Position numbers and translations under genes: made by a program. Positions 1 through 8,515 of a stretch of DNA of 64,000 nt are shown here, piece after piece. Position 1 is the stretch's first letter, and each line of letters opens with the position of its first letter. The stretch comes from Aureispira sp050633105 (GTDB lineage: Bacteria; Bacteroidota; Bacteroidia; Chitinophagales; Saprospiraceae): NCBI GenBank assembly GCA_050633105.1, contig JBOEFW010000043.1:62001-126000 (forward strand), written 5' to 3'. The notes below the pieces were generated by a model. It had not been told where the DNA came from. It worked only from the letters and a program-made list of their open reading frames with translations, and did not search any database.

Positions 1-175
1 TACTTTTAGAAACAGATTCTTTCCTTGTTTGGGGACTGAATCTGGTAGAATTATAAATGTAAGGATAGAAACCTTACTACTTTTAAAATAGGTTAATAAA
101 GAGCCTTCGATTTAATACATTACCCTAATCTTCACCATTCAAAGGACAACTTAGGTAGCACATCAACTAAAATAA

Positions 176-206
176 GGCTAGCTCCCATTCAAATGGAAAA
201 CTAGCC
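176..206 (-). terminator. hairpin terminator after the FAD oxidase gene
   Basis: The arms GGCTAG and CTAGCC plus an inner CCATT/AATGG pairing form a hairpin. Read on the minus strand it is followed by TTATTTTAG. It lies about 50 bases beyond the stop codon of the minus-strand oxidase gene. Confidence 0.5.
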
Positions 207-256
207 CTATGATTACCCGTTGTGAATATGGGTAGTTGTTACGAGTGGCAACTATT

Positions 257-2131
257 TTATACAGAGATGCCTAAATGTTGGCTCCAATAGTCACTAACAA
301 AGATATTATCGGGATCTAATTGAGTGCGCAAGGCCATAAAATCATCCCACTTAGGATACTGTGCTTTGAGATAATCGGTACCTGTACTCGAATCAGGTGC
401 TGCTAAATATTTGCCCCAATGCAATCTGAAATCAAATGGCTTGAGCAGTTCCCAAAACTGTGGGTAATAATCGGTGCCAGGATCACCTTCGTTATAGGCA
501 TACCAAAATAAATCTACCCGAAAGACATCGCGGTTATAAGCGGCATTCATCCAAAATTTGTTGGCCGTAGTGGCATACAGTTCGCACGTGTAAGATCCCG
601 TAGCTGAAAGCCCGTTGGCATTGTAATATTCCAATAAAGTATTCATGACAGCCTGCGTATCTTTCGCATCAATCCAAATTTCAGTAAATTCAGTAGGTAA
701 AATAATATCATTTACCTTATTATCCATAGGCAATCCTTGCCACCAAGTATCCCAAAAGGTTACGGTACCCTCAGGTTGAAAAAGATTGATGATAAAGGGC
801 AAAATAACAGGCTCGTACAATAACTCAATTACCTTTTCCCAAAAAGAGGCTTTAAAGGCATCGGGAATAATGTCGTCTAGTTTTTCTTCTAATTTAGATA
901 AGAAACCTGTTTCACTGGTAGGATCTTCCAAATGATCAGGGGTTAGCCAATCCACCAATCGTTTTTCCAATCCCAAGGTATTGATTAGCGATAAATTATA
1001 TGTAGCCAATAATTTTCTAATTTCCACCAATCCTCGTTCTGATTTTACCTCCTGTACAATCTTCCCGACCAATTGTTGCAACCATTCTTCTAGATGCCCT
1101 GCATAATCTTTGGCCCCCAAGAAATTATCGCCAATGACTTTCAAAAAGGCTTCAATAACCTTTTTTATACCATCCTCTTCAAAAGCTGTATGGAACCAAG
1201 TTGGCCAATTGCCCACAAGCCAATAGAAGAGCGAAGCGCCCAATTGAGCAGGGATTTGAGAGCCGCCAACTTCGGGAAATTCCAAATAAGGCTTGGGCTT
1301 AAATGGAGCAGGGGGGCCACTTGGTGGATTTGTTTGGCTATTGTAATCACTGGGTTTCATAATGGCTGCTTCCCAAGTTACAAATTTTTGTACCCCTTGT
1401 TGTGGCCACCACAACAAACGGGCATATTCCGTCTCTTTTAGATAATCTAGCATGCTAGGTTTAGTACCATCACCTGGGCCAAAAAAATCAATAGGGCCAT
1501 TGTCATACGAGCTAGTAATTTGTTGCCCTTTGATGTCAAAGCGATCAACACATTGATAGGTGATTTCAGTAATGATACCTAAGAGTCCCAAGGAAGTTCC
1601 TACAGCAAAAAAGTGGTTGTTGGGATCTTCGTTGCGTTCGTAGACCTGCACTTGGCCATTACCATCAATCATTTTAATCTTTAAAATAGCATCGGTATAG
1701 GCGGTTTGTAGCGAGCCGCCTGCTGATCCTGTAGAGGTAAAACCACCAACAGTTTGGTGAATAATGCCCCCCATATCTTTGATGGCCCAACCACGTTGAT
1801 CCATTTGATAAAATAAACTGTTCTCTTTGGTAGAAATACCTGATGGGTCAAATGGATCACGGCCTAAATTGACTCCTGCTTGTGCCGTCACTTGTTTTTC
1901 GGCATCGTTCCAAGTGAGTGCGCGCATTTTACTCAGCAGTAAATCAATACCAGGCTTGGGATCGGGTTGGTCTCCAAAATCTGTGGTGTAAATAGCTGAT
2001 TTGACCGAATGTGCAGAACCTCTAACCCGAAGTTGTTTGCCTTCTGAACGAGCTTGTTGGATCAAGGTCTGAATGTCTGCTTCTGTTTCTGGTAGGTACA
2101 AAATGCCCCCAGCATAGGTGATCTTATCCAT
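257..2131 (-). CDS. FAD-linked oxidase, aldonolactone-oxidase-like
   Basis: This 624-residue protein is a VAO/PCMH-type flavoenzyme. The N-terminal FAD-binding domain (about residues 1-195) has RVRGSAHSVKSA, whose His41 is where aldonolactone oxidases hold FAD covalently, and the stretch GGFTSTGSAGG near residue 135. The C-terminal part (about 430-620) resembles D-arabinono-1,4-lactone/L-gulonolactone oxidases: HWGKYLA and the closing LDPDNIFVSDYW. Such enzymes oxidise a sugar lactone or alditol with O2. It is longer than typical family members (about 430-500 residues) because of an insert at about residues 280-430. No signal peptide is seen, so it is probably cytosolic. The substrate cannot be read from sequence. 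It stands alone, with gene-poor DNA upstream. Confidence 0.75.
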   Translation of the reverse strand: MDKITYAGGILYLPETEADIQTLIQQARSEGKQLRVRGSAHSVKSAIYTTDFGDQPDPKPGIDLLLSKMRALTWNDAEKQVTAQAGVNLGRDPFDPSGISTKENSLFYQMDQRGWAIKDMGGIIHQTVGGFTSTGSAGGSLQTAYTDAILKIKMIDGNGQVQVYERNEDPNNHFFAVGTSLGLLGIITEITYQCVDRFDIKGQQITSSYDNGPIDFFGPGDGTKPSMLDYLKETEYARLLWWPQQGVQKFVTWEAAIMKPSDYNSQTNPPSGPPAPFKPKPYLEFPEVGGSQIPAQLGASLFYWLVGNWPTWFHTAFEEDGIKKVIEAFLKVIGDNFLGAKDYAGHLEEWLQQLVGKIVQEVKSERGLVEIRKLLATYNLSLINTLGLEKRLVDWLTPDHLEDPTSETGFLSKLEEKLDDIIPDAFKASFWEKVIELLYEPVILPFIINLFQPEGTVTFWDTWWQGLPMDNKVNDIILPTEFTEIWIDAKDTQAVMNTLLEYYNANGLSATGSYTCELYATTANKFWMNAAYNRDVFRVDLFWYAYNEGDPGTDYYPQFWELLKPFDFRLHWGKYLAAPDSSTGTDYLKAQYPKWDDFMALRTQLDPDNIFVSDYWSQHLGISV

Positions 2132-2438
2132 GAATAGTTTGGTGTTTGGAAGTAGTGAAAAAAAATGGATGTCTTCTAAAGCTTAATCGTAACTAACCAA
2201 GTATTAGATTGTTTGGGCTTGATAAGGTCGATTAATGATATAGGTAATTTATTTATAGCAATATAGTTTTTTGTATCTATAATACAAGGGGTAAGTATAG
2301 AAATATGTTAATAATCATTTGATTATTAGTAGATCTAGGTATAAAAAAATAACTAGTAGGATTTATAATGTGTTAAATTTTTTGTTATTTGATATAAGTG
2401 CTTTGAGATAGTTTGTTGTTCTAGGAGGAGAAGGATAA

Positions 2439-2606
2439 GGGATATCCTATCAGATAGAGTATCAAAATGGAACTCTTATTGAAGTCTTTGATTGGCTTCA
2501 AGACTTGTCAGTAGTTGCATATCATCAAGGTATTATGACTAATATCGATGATGCCAATAGGAAGGCAATTGGCATGTTCTGTGGTGGAGTGGCTCCTAAT
2601 CCTTAA
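2439..2606 (+). pseudogene. possible C-terminal gene remnant
   Basis: An open stretch of 55 codons between two stops reads GISYQIEYQNGTLIEVFDWL and ends ...MFCGGVAPNP. It has no ATG near its beginning and a balanced, protein-like composition, unlike the surrounding AT-rich frames. I do not recognise the family. It may be the 3' end of a lost gene, or chance. Confidence 0.25.
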
Positions 2607-2624
2607 TCCTTTGTTTACTACACC

Positions 2625-2786
2625 TTACTGTGTTAACTGAGAATTACAAGCGGTAAACGGTTTCGTCAAAAAATAGACGTGGCCAGCTCTATCAAAATGG
2701 GGGTAGCCCTTAAAAACCGTGTTGTTGTATTTGTTGTGGTAATAAGAATGCTTTTTTGTGCTTCTTTCAGGCGATACGATCAGTAT
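2625..2786 (-). pseudogene. possible C-terminal gene remnant
   Basis: A minus-strand frame of 53 codons without a start codon contains KYNNTVFKGYPHFDRAGHVY and ends in TAA. The mix of Gly, Pro, His and aromatic residues looks coded. Family not recognised. It converges with the plus-strand fragment at 2439-2606. Confidence 0.25.
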
Positions 2787-3471
2787 TTACCAACTATTTG
2801 GGCGTAGAAGAGTGAAAAAGCTAGTAGAAAACCAAACAACTTAGAGAGATTGTTCATAGTTCAAAATAAACTATGAAGTTTATTTATTAAAAGCAAAACA
2901 GTAGCCTTGGGTACTTTTTAGAACTTCTTGGTGAGAATTTGATACCATCCTTTATAAAACCCCCTAACAAATGTTTAAATTACGAAGTATAGAGGATCAA
3001 AAGTGGCTAAAAGCTAAGGCATTCTTATTTGCTTTCGACTAATTTACAAGGGATAAGGATAAAAAATACTCTTAAGAGCGCTTAATCTTTTTGCTAGAAA
3101 ATTATACTTTTGTAAACTTATATTTTTCAGATAGCCCCTTTTTTTATAAACAGGTTCCTTCCCGATTTTGGGAAGTGATCTATTAGTTAACAACCTCAAA
3201 CCTTCTTCTTTTTGTTGGATTTTAATGTTAACAAATAAGAAGTTTCTATTGGTATAAAGACCAATGAAATAGGAGTCCGATTTTCTGACAAAAAAATTGG
3301 AAAGCCACCTTTTATCCAAAAAAAATCGAAGAATGGGGCTTGCAGAAATGAGAGCGTTTAGTCCACTAAATTGAACGTTTTATGGACTAAACTCCTAATT
3401 TTGGTTATTTATTGATGTTTTTTAGAAAAAAATTCGCGCTAGCGGTAACAAATTGCCAATTCCAGAGATAA

Positions 3472-4065
3472 ATGAATGAGAAGCATAACGAACAGATCTT
3501 GGAAGCAATCCGAAATAATGATAGAAGAGCACTACAAGATTTCTATAATCGCAATAGAGAATTGTTCTCCGCTTGGTGTATCAAAAAATACCACCTAACG
3601 AAGGATGATAGTGCAGAGGTTTATCAACAGGCTTATTTGATTTTGTACAAAAATGTCATGAGCGGTAAACTAGAAAAATTAAGTAGTAAACCGATTACTT
3701 ATCTCTGTTCTGTTGGTAGAAATATAATGTTGCAACGATTACGTGTCAAAGTAAGACATGTCAACGTACCCATAGAAGAAATAGAAGATGACAAAGAATC
3801 TGATTTTGTCGCCGATACTGAAGAAGAAAAAGAACGCCAAGAACAAAATAAAAAATTAGTACAACACCTTTTGTCTAAAATTGGCGATCCCTGTGCAAGC
3901 ATTTTAAAAATGCTTTTTGTGAAAGGAATGCATCCAGAAGCAGTCGCACATGCCATGAACTACAGCGACGAACGCGTCGTACGAAAAAGAAAATCTCTCT
4001 GTTTAAAACGTTTGAGAGAAATGGTCAAGGAAGAGGCCAATCAAAATTCTTCACAAGACACCTAA
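3472..4065 (+). CDS. ECF-like RNA polymerase sigma factor
   Basis: This 197-residue protein has the sigma-70 region 2 pattern at about residues 20-90 (FYNRNRELFSAW, the Asp/Glu-rich DDSAEVYQQAYLILYKN, then ITYLCSVGRNIMLQRLR). A region-4-like helical segment lies at about 120-185 (LLSKIGDPCASILKMLFVKG, ending KRLREMVKEE). It should direct RNA polymerase to a small regulon. The next gene, 149 bases downstream, is a membrane protein with a cytoplasmic N-terminus and TPR-like C-terminus, a common Bacteroidota partner of such sigma factors. The upstream 400 bases contain no gene and should hold its promoter. The family call is firm; the regulon is unknown. Confidence 0.8.
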   Translation: MNEKHNEQILEAIRNNDRRALQDFYNRNRELFSAWCIKKYHLTKDDSAEVYQQAYLILYKNVMSGKLEKLSSKPITYLCSVGRNIMLQRLRVKVRHVNVPIEEIEDDKESDFVADTEEEKERQEQNKKLVQHLLSKIGDPCASILKMLFVKGMHPEAVAHAMNYSDERVVRKRKSLCLKRLREMVKEEANQNSSQDT

Positions 4066-4214
4066 CAGGAAGGAACGCGCTCATTAAACACACACACACC
4101 AATTTTTCCCCAACAAGTTAAAAACACACAACAATACCTATAACACACGCTTAGTTCTTAGAACTGGCAACACACCGAAAACTACTATCTTACTAAATCA
4201 AAAAACAGACACCA

Positions 4215-4988
4215 ATGTCCAAACTCGATAAAATAAAACTCATAGAAGCCTACCATACTGGACAGTTAAAAGGAAAAGAAAAAAACTCTTTTAAACGCTT
4301 ACTACAAGAAGATCCTAGCTTTGAGACAGAAGTAGCAGCATACCAACCCATTTTTGAAGGTTTTCATGGCCTAAGAGGCGACCAGTTTGCAGAAACCTTG
4401 CAAGAGTTTGAAAACGACTACCAAGCTAACAAAGCAACTAAACCAACACCCATTATTCGCTCTTTGCGTCAATTCTATTACATTGCTGCGGCTGCCGCTG
4501 TTTTGTTGCTAAGTGTTTTGGCTTATCAATTGACCAATCCTAACTTGTTCCACCAAAACTTTGTTGCTTCAGAATCTATTGCGGTACACATGAATGCCTT
4601 TCGTGCTGCGGAAGATATGCCTGTTGCCGAAAAACTTAAAAAAGAAGCCTTTACTGCGTATCAAGACAAAGATTACCGCAGTTGTATTCGCTTACTTCAA
4701 GATTATCGCCAGAACTTTCCACAATTGGCAGGAACAGACTACCAAGCCTTGGTTGTTTTGGGCGTCGCACAATTAGCGCATGGTAAAGCAGAAGCAGCTT
4801 TAGCCTCTCTAGAAGTCGTTATCAGTAGTCGTGATTCCTCGTATCGACAAGAAGCAGAGTGGATGACGGCTTTAGCCAATATCAAACTCCATAAAAATGA
4901 TGTTGCTAAAACATTATTAGAAGTAATTAGTGGAAAAGAAAGCCACTTGTACCAACAAAAAGCAACAACCTTATTAGAAAAATTATAA
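4215..4988 (+). CDS. TPR membrane protein, probable sigma-factor partner
   Basis: This 257-residue protein has an acidic/basic helical N-terminus (about 1-85) whose LIEAYHTGQLKGKEKNSFKR resembles the opening of Bacteroidota anti-sigma-like proteins. One membrane helix follows (about 91-107, FYYIAAAAAVLLLSVLAYQL), then a helical C-terminal half with TPR-like repeats (about 140-255, e.g. AFTAYQDKDYRSCIRLLQDY). That arrangement puts the TPR part outside the inner membrane. Together with the preceding sigma gene it probably forms a membrane signal unit. The anti-sigma role is inferred from gene order and architecture; no ZAS zinc motif is visible. Confidence 0.65.
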   Translation: MSKLDKIKLIEAYHTGQLKGKEKNSFKRLLQEDPSFETEVAAYQPIFEGFHGLRGDQFAETLQEFENDYQANKATKPTPIIRSLRQFYYIAAAAAVLLLSVLAYQLTNPNLFHQNFVASESIAVHMNAFRAAEDMPVAEKLKKEAFTAYQDKDYRSCIRLLQDYRQNFPQLAGTDYQALVVLGVAQLAHGKAEAALASLEVVISSRDSSYRQEAEWMTALANIKLHKNDVAKTLLEVISGKESHLYQQKATTLLEKL

Positions 4989-5119
4989 GACCTCAACCCC
5001 TCAATATCGAAGGCATCACGCAATGAAAATAGTCCTGTTATTTCTTTGTCCATTTCTTGCAAAGCCTAACAACAAAGCGTATCTTAGCATCCGCGTTTTA
5101 AAAAACGATTTGATACAAT

Positions 5120-5192
5120 CGGGATGTAGCTCAGCTGGTAGAGTACGCGCCTGGGGGGCGTGAGGTCGCAGGTTCAAGTCCTGTCATCCCGA
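5120..5192 (+). tRNA. tRNA-Pro (GGG)
   Basis: A full cloverleaf can be drawn: acceptor CGGGATG/CATCCCG, D-stem GCTC/GAGT, anticodon stem CGCGC/GCGTG enclosing CTGGGGG (anticodon GGG), T-arm GCAGG-TTCAAGT-CCTGT, discriminator A. CCA is not encoded. It reads proline codons CCC/CCU. A strong terminator follows 14 bases later. Confidence 0.95.
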
Positions 5193-5206
5193 CGAAGTAA
5201 TAATGA

Positions 5207-5240
5207 AGGAGTTAAGCACTAGTGCTTAACTCCTTTTTTT
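5207..5240 (+). terminator. Rho-independent terminator of tRNA-Pro
   Basis: A perfect 14-base inverted repeat (AGGAGTTAAGCACT / AGTGCTTAACTCCT) is followed by a run of eight T. It begins 14 bases after the tRNA. Confidence 0.9.
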
Positions 5241-5782
5241 TGTGGGTTTGAACAATGGTTTGTTTTGCTAAGGGGTAAAATAGGGGGTAACTTAGACAAT
5301 AGGCCGTTTTTCTTGGAATAGGGTAGATATTGATGCTACTGGTGGTCTTTGCATAGCTTAGACTTCGTTAACCGATGTTGTCGTTGCTTGATAAATCATG
5401 AAATGAATTAGTGATAGAGCGTTGTTTTTATGAGAAATATAGAGTTGTTGAAGCACTAGGCTTCAAGGACTCTTTTTTGTTTCATAGAGCCACTATTCCA
5501 TATTTCATTACTTGATAACAACACGATGATAGTGCTTAGGGAAAACCCTAGTTATTAGAGAATAGGTGAAAACCCTAAAATTAAATCCTAGTTGTCAAGA
5601 TATCTTTGTACGGCAGTCAAAAGAAACATATTGGATAAAGTTAGTGGCTCAAGCTATCGTCTATTTTTTAAAGGCACTATTCTAAATAATAGAAATTATT
5701 TTTTATTGTTTAATGAATAATTTTAATTGTATTCATTAAAAGATTACTTTAGATGGTGTTAAGGTGTATTCAATCTAAAACT
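5241..5782. other. gene-free AT-rich stretch
   Basis: I see no coding frame. It contains a second hairpin plus T-run at 5442-5478 and short inverted repeats around AGGGAAAACCCT (about 5538). The following cassette is markedly AT-rich, so this could be the left edge of an acquired segment beside the tRNA, but no duplicate of the tRNA 3' end is visible in the window. Confidence 0.4.
5442..5478 (+). terminator. hairpin with T-run, no gene assigned
   Basis: GAGTTGTTGAAGC pairs with GCTTCAAGGACTC (two non-Watson-Crick positions) around a short loop, followed by six T. No gene was found directly upstream, so it may end a lost gene or an unrecognised short transcript. Confidence 0.45.
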
Positions 5783-6031
5783 ATGTCAATAGAAGAAGCA
5801 AAGCAAGATATCCAACACTGGAGCACCACTAGTGAAACAACTTACTTCAAGTAGAACGGATTAAATTCTGGAACAGGACTCGAAGGGCGAGCAATCGTAC
5901 AGGTCTTTGAAATTCCTTTCTTGGATTTTATGCAGATTTTTGAGAAAAGAATGGATGTCCAAAACACCTTTTTATTCCTTGGATTGAAGGATTATAAAGG
6001 TGATGAGATAGAATTGTTGGCGGTTTCTTAA
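5783..6031 (+). pseudogene. broken paralogue of the unknown gene at 6093
   Basis: A frame from ATG 5783 to TAA 6029-6031 is interrupted by TAG at 5852-5854 after 23 codons. Beyond the stop, EGRAIVQVFEIPFLDFMQIF and the following NTFLFLGLKDYKGDEIELL match, by eye, the segment EAVQVFEFSMTNLEIIF...IIFFSMNDYENKG of the intact neighbour. It therefore looks like a truncated, inactivated copy of the same family (only the part matching neighbour residues about 150-230 remains). Function unknown. Confidence 0.6.
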
Positions 6032-6092
6032 TATGGGAAGTGGGGGCATTTCTTTAAAAGTATTAATTGTAAATAATTTTTAACAAAAAAAA

Positions 6093-6896
6093 ATGATTTT
6101 TGAAGGATTAGAAAATATTAGAAAGAATACAGGAGCTTGGAAGAATACTAGTATAAACGAAAAGTTTAATTTCCTTAATAATGGGGCATGTATTCAGATA
6201 AGTAGAAACATGTACAAAAACATTAAAAAAAATTATCCTAATTATTCAAAAGAAGATGTATTGCGTTTATATCTGAGCATTAATAAAAATCCTGTAGAAA
6301 ATGGAGATTATATTCCAATTAAGGATAATTTAGTTGTGTATTTAATTAATTCCAAGTATGACAAATCAATTACAGGAGCTCCCATTAATAAGGAGAAAAT
6401 ATTCAGCCCTGAGATAATAGGAAGTTGGACAAATAGCCCTTTTTTAGAGGAGAAAAATTTTAATAAAAAAAGTTTACAAACTGAAAAATTTTCTTTTTCT
6501 TTTTATAAAGAAAATGATAGTATTGGAGAAGATAAACGCCAAGAAATTGTTGAACGTTATTTCAAATGGATAGCTTATGGAAGTATATGGACAACAGATG
6601 CTAGTAAAGAGGCTGTACAGGTTTTTGAATTTTCAATGACTAACTTAGAAATAATTTTTGGGAAGGCGGATACAACAGATGCTATTATTTTTTTTAGTAT
6701 GAATGACTACGAAAATAAGGGAATCTCATACCCTAATGAATTAGAGATTTCTTTTTGTGCAAAACGAACTCCACCATCAACAAAAGAAGGAGTTGAACAT
6801 TTTTTGGAGTTCTATCAGTTTGAGAATGTTTCAACTCCTTATCCTCCTTTTAGTATGGATGGAAAAGGTTTTAATTTATTGCCAACAACCTCGTAA
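6093..6896 (+). CDS. hypothetical protein, AT-rich cassette
   Basis: This 267-residue protein has no signal peptide or membrane segment and belongs to no family I recognise. It is rich in Asn, Lys, Ile and Phe. The C-terminal third (about residues 150-265) has alternating hydrophobic segments suggestive of a beta fold (AVQVFEFSMTNLEIIFGKAD, AIIFFSMNDY, LEISFCAKR). The coding DNA is far more AT-rich than the flanking regulators. A degraded copy lies immediately upstream, and a membrane protein gene starts 13 bases downstream, probably in the same transcript. Duplication with decay plus base composition suggest an acquired, fast-evolving gene. No function can be assigned. Confidence 0.65.
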   Translation: MIFEGLENIRKNTGAWKNTSINEKFNFLNNGACIQISRNMYKNIKKNYPNYSKEDVLRLYLSINKNPVENGDYIPIKDNLVVYLINSKYDKSITGAPINKEKIFSPEIIGSWTNSPFLEEKNFNKKSLQTEKFSFSFYKENDSIGEDKRQEIVERYFKWIAYGSIWTTDASKEAVQVFEFSMTNLEIIFGKADTTDAIIFFSMNDYENKGISYPNELEISFCAKRTPPSTKEGVEHFLEFYQFENVSTPYPPFSMDGKGFNLLPTTS

Positions 6897-6909
6897 AGTA
6901 TTATTATTG

Positions 6910-7527
6910 ATGGAGTTGCTAAATTTTATCGGTAGATTTATAAATTATACTTCTGTTAGTTTATTGTTTTTTGGAATATTTATTGCCGCTTTTAAAAAAC
7001 ATTCTAAAAATAAATTAATAGTAATTTACTTAATAGGATTATTCTTATCAGAGTCTATAGGATTGTATTTACGACAAGGTTCTCTAATTCTATTAACTAT
7101 TTCTTTCTTTATTCATTTTGTATGTTTAACTCATTTTTACGACATAAAAACATTCAAAATAAAATGCACATTAATGCTTTTAGGAGTATTACCTTTATTA
7201 CTACATTGCACGACAGACAATTCTCTGGTATGGCTACAACACTATGCACGAGTACCCTATTCTCTAATCATCAGTTTATGCAGTTTAGGGTACTTTTATG
7301 CCTTAATGATGGGGAAATTACAAAATATACCTTCTAGAAATATATTGAATGGAAGTATTTTATTATTCTTTACGATAGACGCCTTTCTAGGAACAGCAAA
7401 TCCTTATCTTGTAAAAAGAGAGTACCTAGACTTAGTTGCCTGGTTTTGGTTTTTCAGAGCTATTTTTCTAGAGTTCTTTTATGTTGCGCTAATCTACTAT
7501 GGCTGGAAGCTTCCAAAGGAAACCTAA
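6910..7527 (+). CDS. multi-pass membrane protein, unknown function
   Basis: This 205-residue protein is almost wholly hydrophobic, with about six or seven predicted helices (e.g. TSVSLLFFGIFIAAF, LIVIYLIGLFLSESIGLYL, LILLTISFFIHFVCL, CTLMLLGVLPLLLH, SLIISLCSLGYFYALMM, AIFLEFFYVALIYYGW). I chose ATG 6910, 13 bases after the preceding gene; a longer frame back to 6757 overlaps that gene and starts with an implausible segment. A strong terminator follows. The next gene downstream is a histidine kinase without a sensor domain, so a sensory partnership is possible, but that is inference from position and the terminator argues for separate transcription. Confidence 0.65.
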   Translation: MELLNFIGRFINYTSVSLLFFGIFIAAFKKHSKNKLIVIYLIGLFLSESIGLYLRQGSLILLTISFFIHFVCLTHFYDIKTFKIKCTLMLLGVLPLLLHCTTDNSLVWLQHYARVPYSLIISLCSLGYFYALMMGKLQNIPSRNILNGSILLFFTIDAFLGTANPYLVKREYLDLVAWFWFFRAIFLEFFYVALIYYGWKLPKET

Positions 7528-7552
7528 AAACACTTCCGTTATTATAATTAGA

Positions 7553-7598
7553 AATAGGAACCTTACTTGCAAAAGTAAGTTTCCTATTCTTTTTTTGT
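7553..7598 (+). terminator. terminator after the 6093-7527 pair
   Basis: AATAGGAACCTTACTT pairs with AAGTAAGTTTCCTATT (one mismatch) around GCAA, then CTTTTTTTG. It separates the unknown cassette from the two-component genes. Confidence 0.85.
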
Positions 7599-7768
7599 CC
7601 CCATCCTCTTCCTTTCTAAAATGAAGCAACTTCATATGCGAGTAAAAATTGTACTCTTTTGACTCAAAAAGAAAGATAATACCCCTAGCGGTATTTTTTA
7701 TGTGCAATAAAAGCTATCTTTCAAACCTTCCCCTCAAAGCGTTCTTAGCACGCCTAAATTTAAGATAG

Positions 7769-8515
7769 ATGGAAACCAATCCAAATGTTTTAACCATCTT
7801 TTTATTACTAGGAATAGGAACACTGCTCCTAGTGATATTACTTTTGTCGCTTTTTATCTTTATTAGAATGCATCTCAAAAGGATGCGGATAGAAGAACAA
7901 AAGAAGTTAGCGTTAACCTTACAGCATCAAAAAGAGCTCTCTACCGCCTTGGTAGAGGAGCAGGAGCGAGAGCGTGCCCGCATTGCAGCAGAACTGCACG
8001 ATGATTTAATTGCCAATTTGTATAGAATCAAGCTCACCAATGCGGATGAGCAGATCAATGGGATGTTGAAAGAAAGTATTCAACGCGCACGAAAACTCTC
8101 TCATGAATTGAGTCCGCCGATGTTGGAAGCCTTGCCTATAGAAACCCTAATGCTAGATTTCTTGGAACCTTTCCAACAACACTACACCTTACAAGGTAAT
8201 TTTAATCCTTCTAATAATAAATTATTGGATAGGGTTATGAAATTGCAATTGTTTCGTATCTTTCAAGAAGTCTTAACCAATATTGATAAGCATGCTAATG
8301 CTACTGAAATAGAAGTAATTTATCGGTTTCAGAAAAAATATTGTTGCTTGATTATCAAAGATAACGGAGTAGGATTTGACCCTAAAACTACGACAGGCTT
8401 AGGCCTTAAGAATATCACCTTACGAACACAAATTCTCAACGGTTCCTACCGACTGAAAAGTAATGGCTCCCAAGGAACCACTTTCATTTTTTTACGTTAT
8501 GAGCAACCCAAATAA
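7769..8515 (+). CDS. sensor histidine kinase, NarX/DesK type
   Basis: This 248-residue protein has one membrane helix (about 9-33), then a HisKA_3 dimerisation segment with RERARIAAELHDDLIANLY (phospho-acceptor His77) and a HATPase_c domain at about 150-245 (N-box FQEVLTNIDKHANATEIEV, G1 DNGVGFDP, G2 TGLGLKNI). It should autophosphorylate on His77 and pass the phosphate to the regulator encoded by the overlapping next gene. There is no extracellular sensor domain: only a handful of residues precede the helix. The signal must come through the membrane or a partner. The two genes overlap by 17 bases, indicating translational coupling. Confidence 0.92.
   Translation: METNPNVLTIFLLLGIGTLLLVILLLSLFIFIRMHLKRMRIEEQKKLALTLQHQKELSTALVEEQERERARIAAELHDDLIANLYRIKLTNADEQINGMLKESIQRARKLSHELSPPMLEALPIETLMLDFLEPFQQHYTLQGNFNPSNNKLLDRVMKLQLFRIFQEVLTNIDKHANATEIEVIYRFQKKYCCLIIKDNGVGFDPKTTTGLGLKNITLRTQILNGSYRLKSNGSQGTTFIFLRYEQPK

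Larger units (their letters stand above)
2132..3471. other. gene-poor 1.3 kb stretch with decayed fragments
   Basis: There is no convincing complete gene. Two short open frames with protein-like composition (2439-2606 plus, 2625-2786 minus) converge 18 bases apart and both lack a start codon. The rest is AT-rich, with frequent stops in all frames. A minus-strand frame at 3044-3319 is Lys/Phe/Leu-rich and probably chance. Confidence 0.5.

Noticed and set aside
3044..3319. Minus-strand frame of 91 codons.
   Set aside because: Low-complexity Lys/Phe/Leu composition in AT-rich DNA and no recognisable motif or signal.
5120..5240. tRNA-Pro as a proven attachment site of an integrated element.
   Set aside because: No integrase and no second copy of the tRNA 3' end was found.
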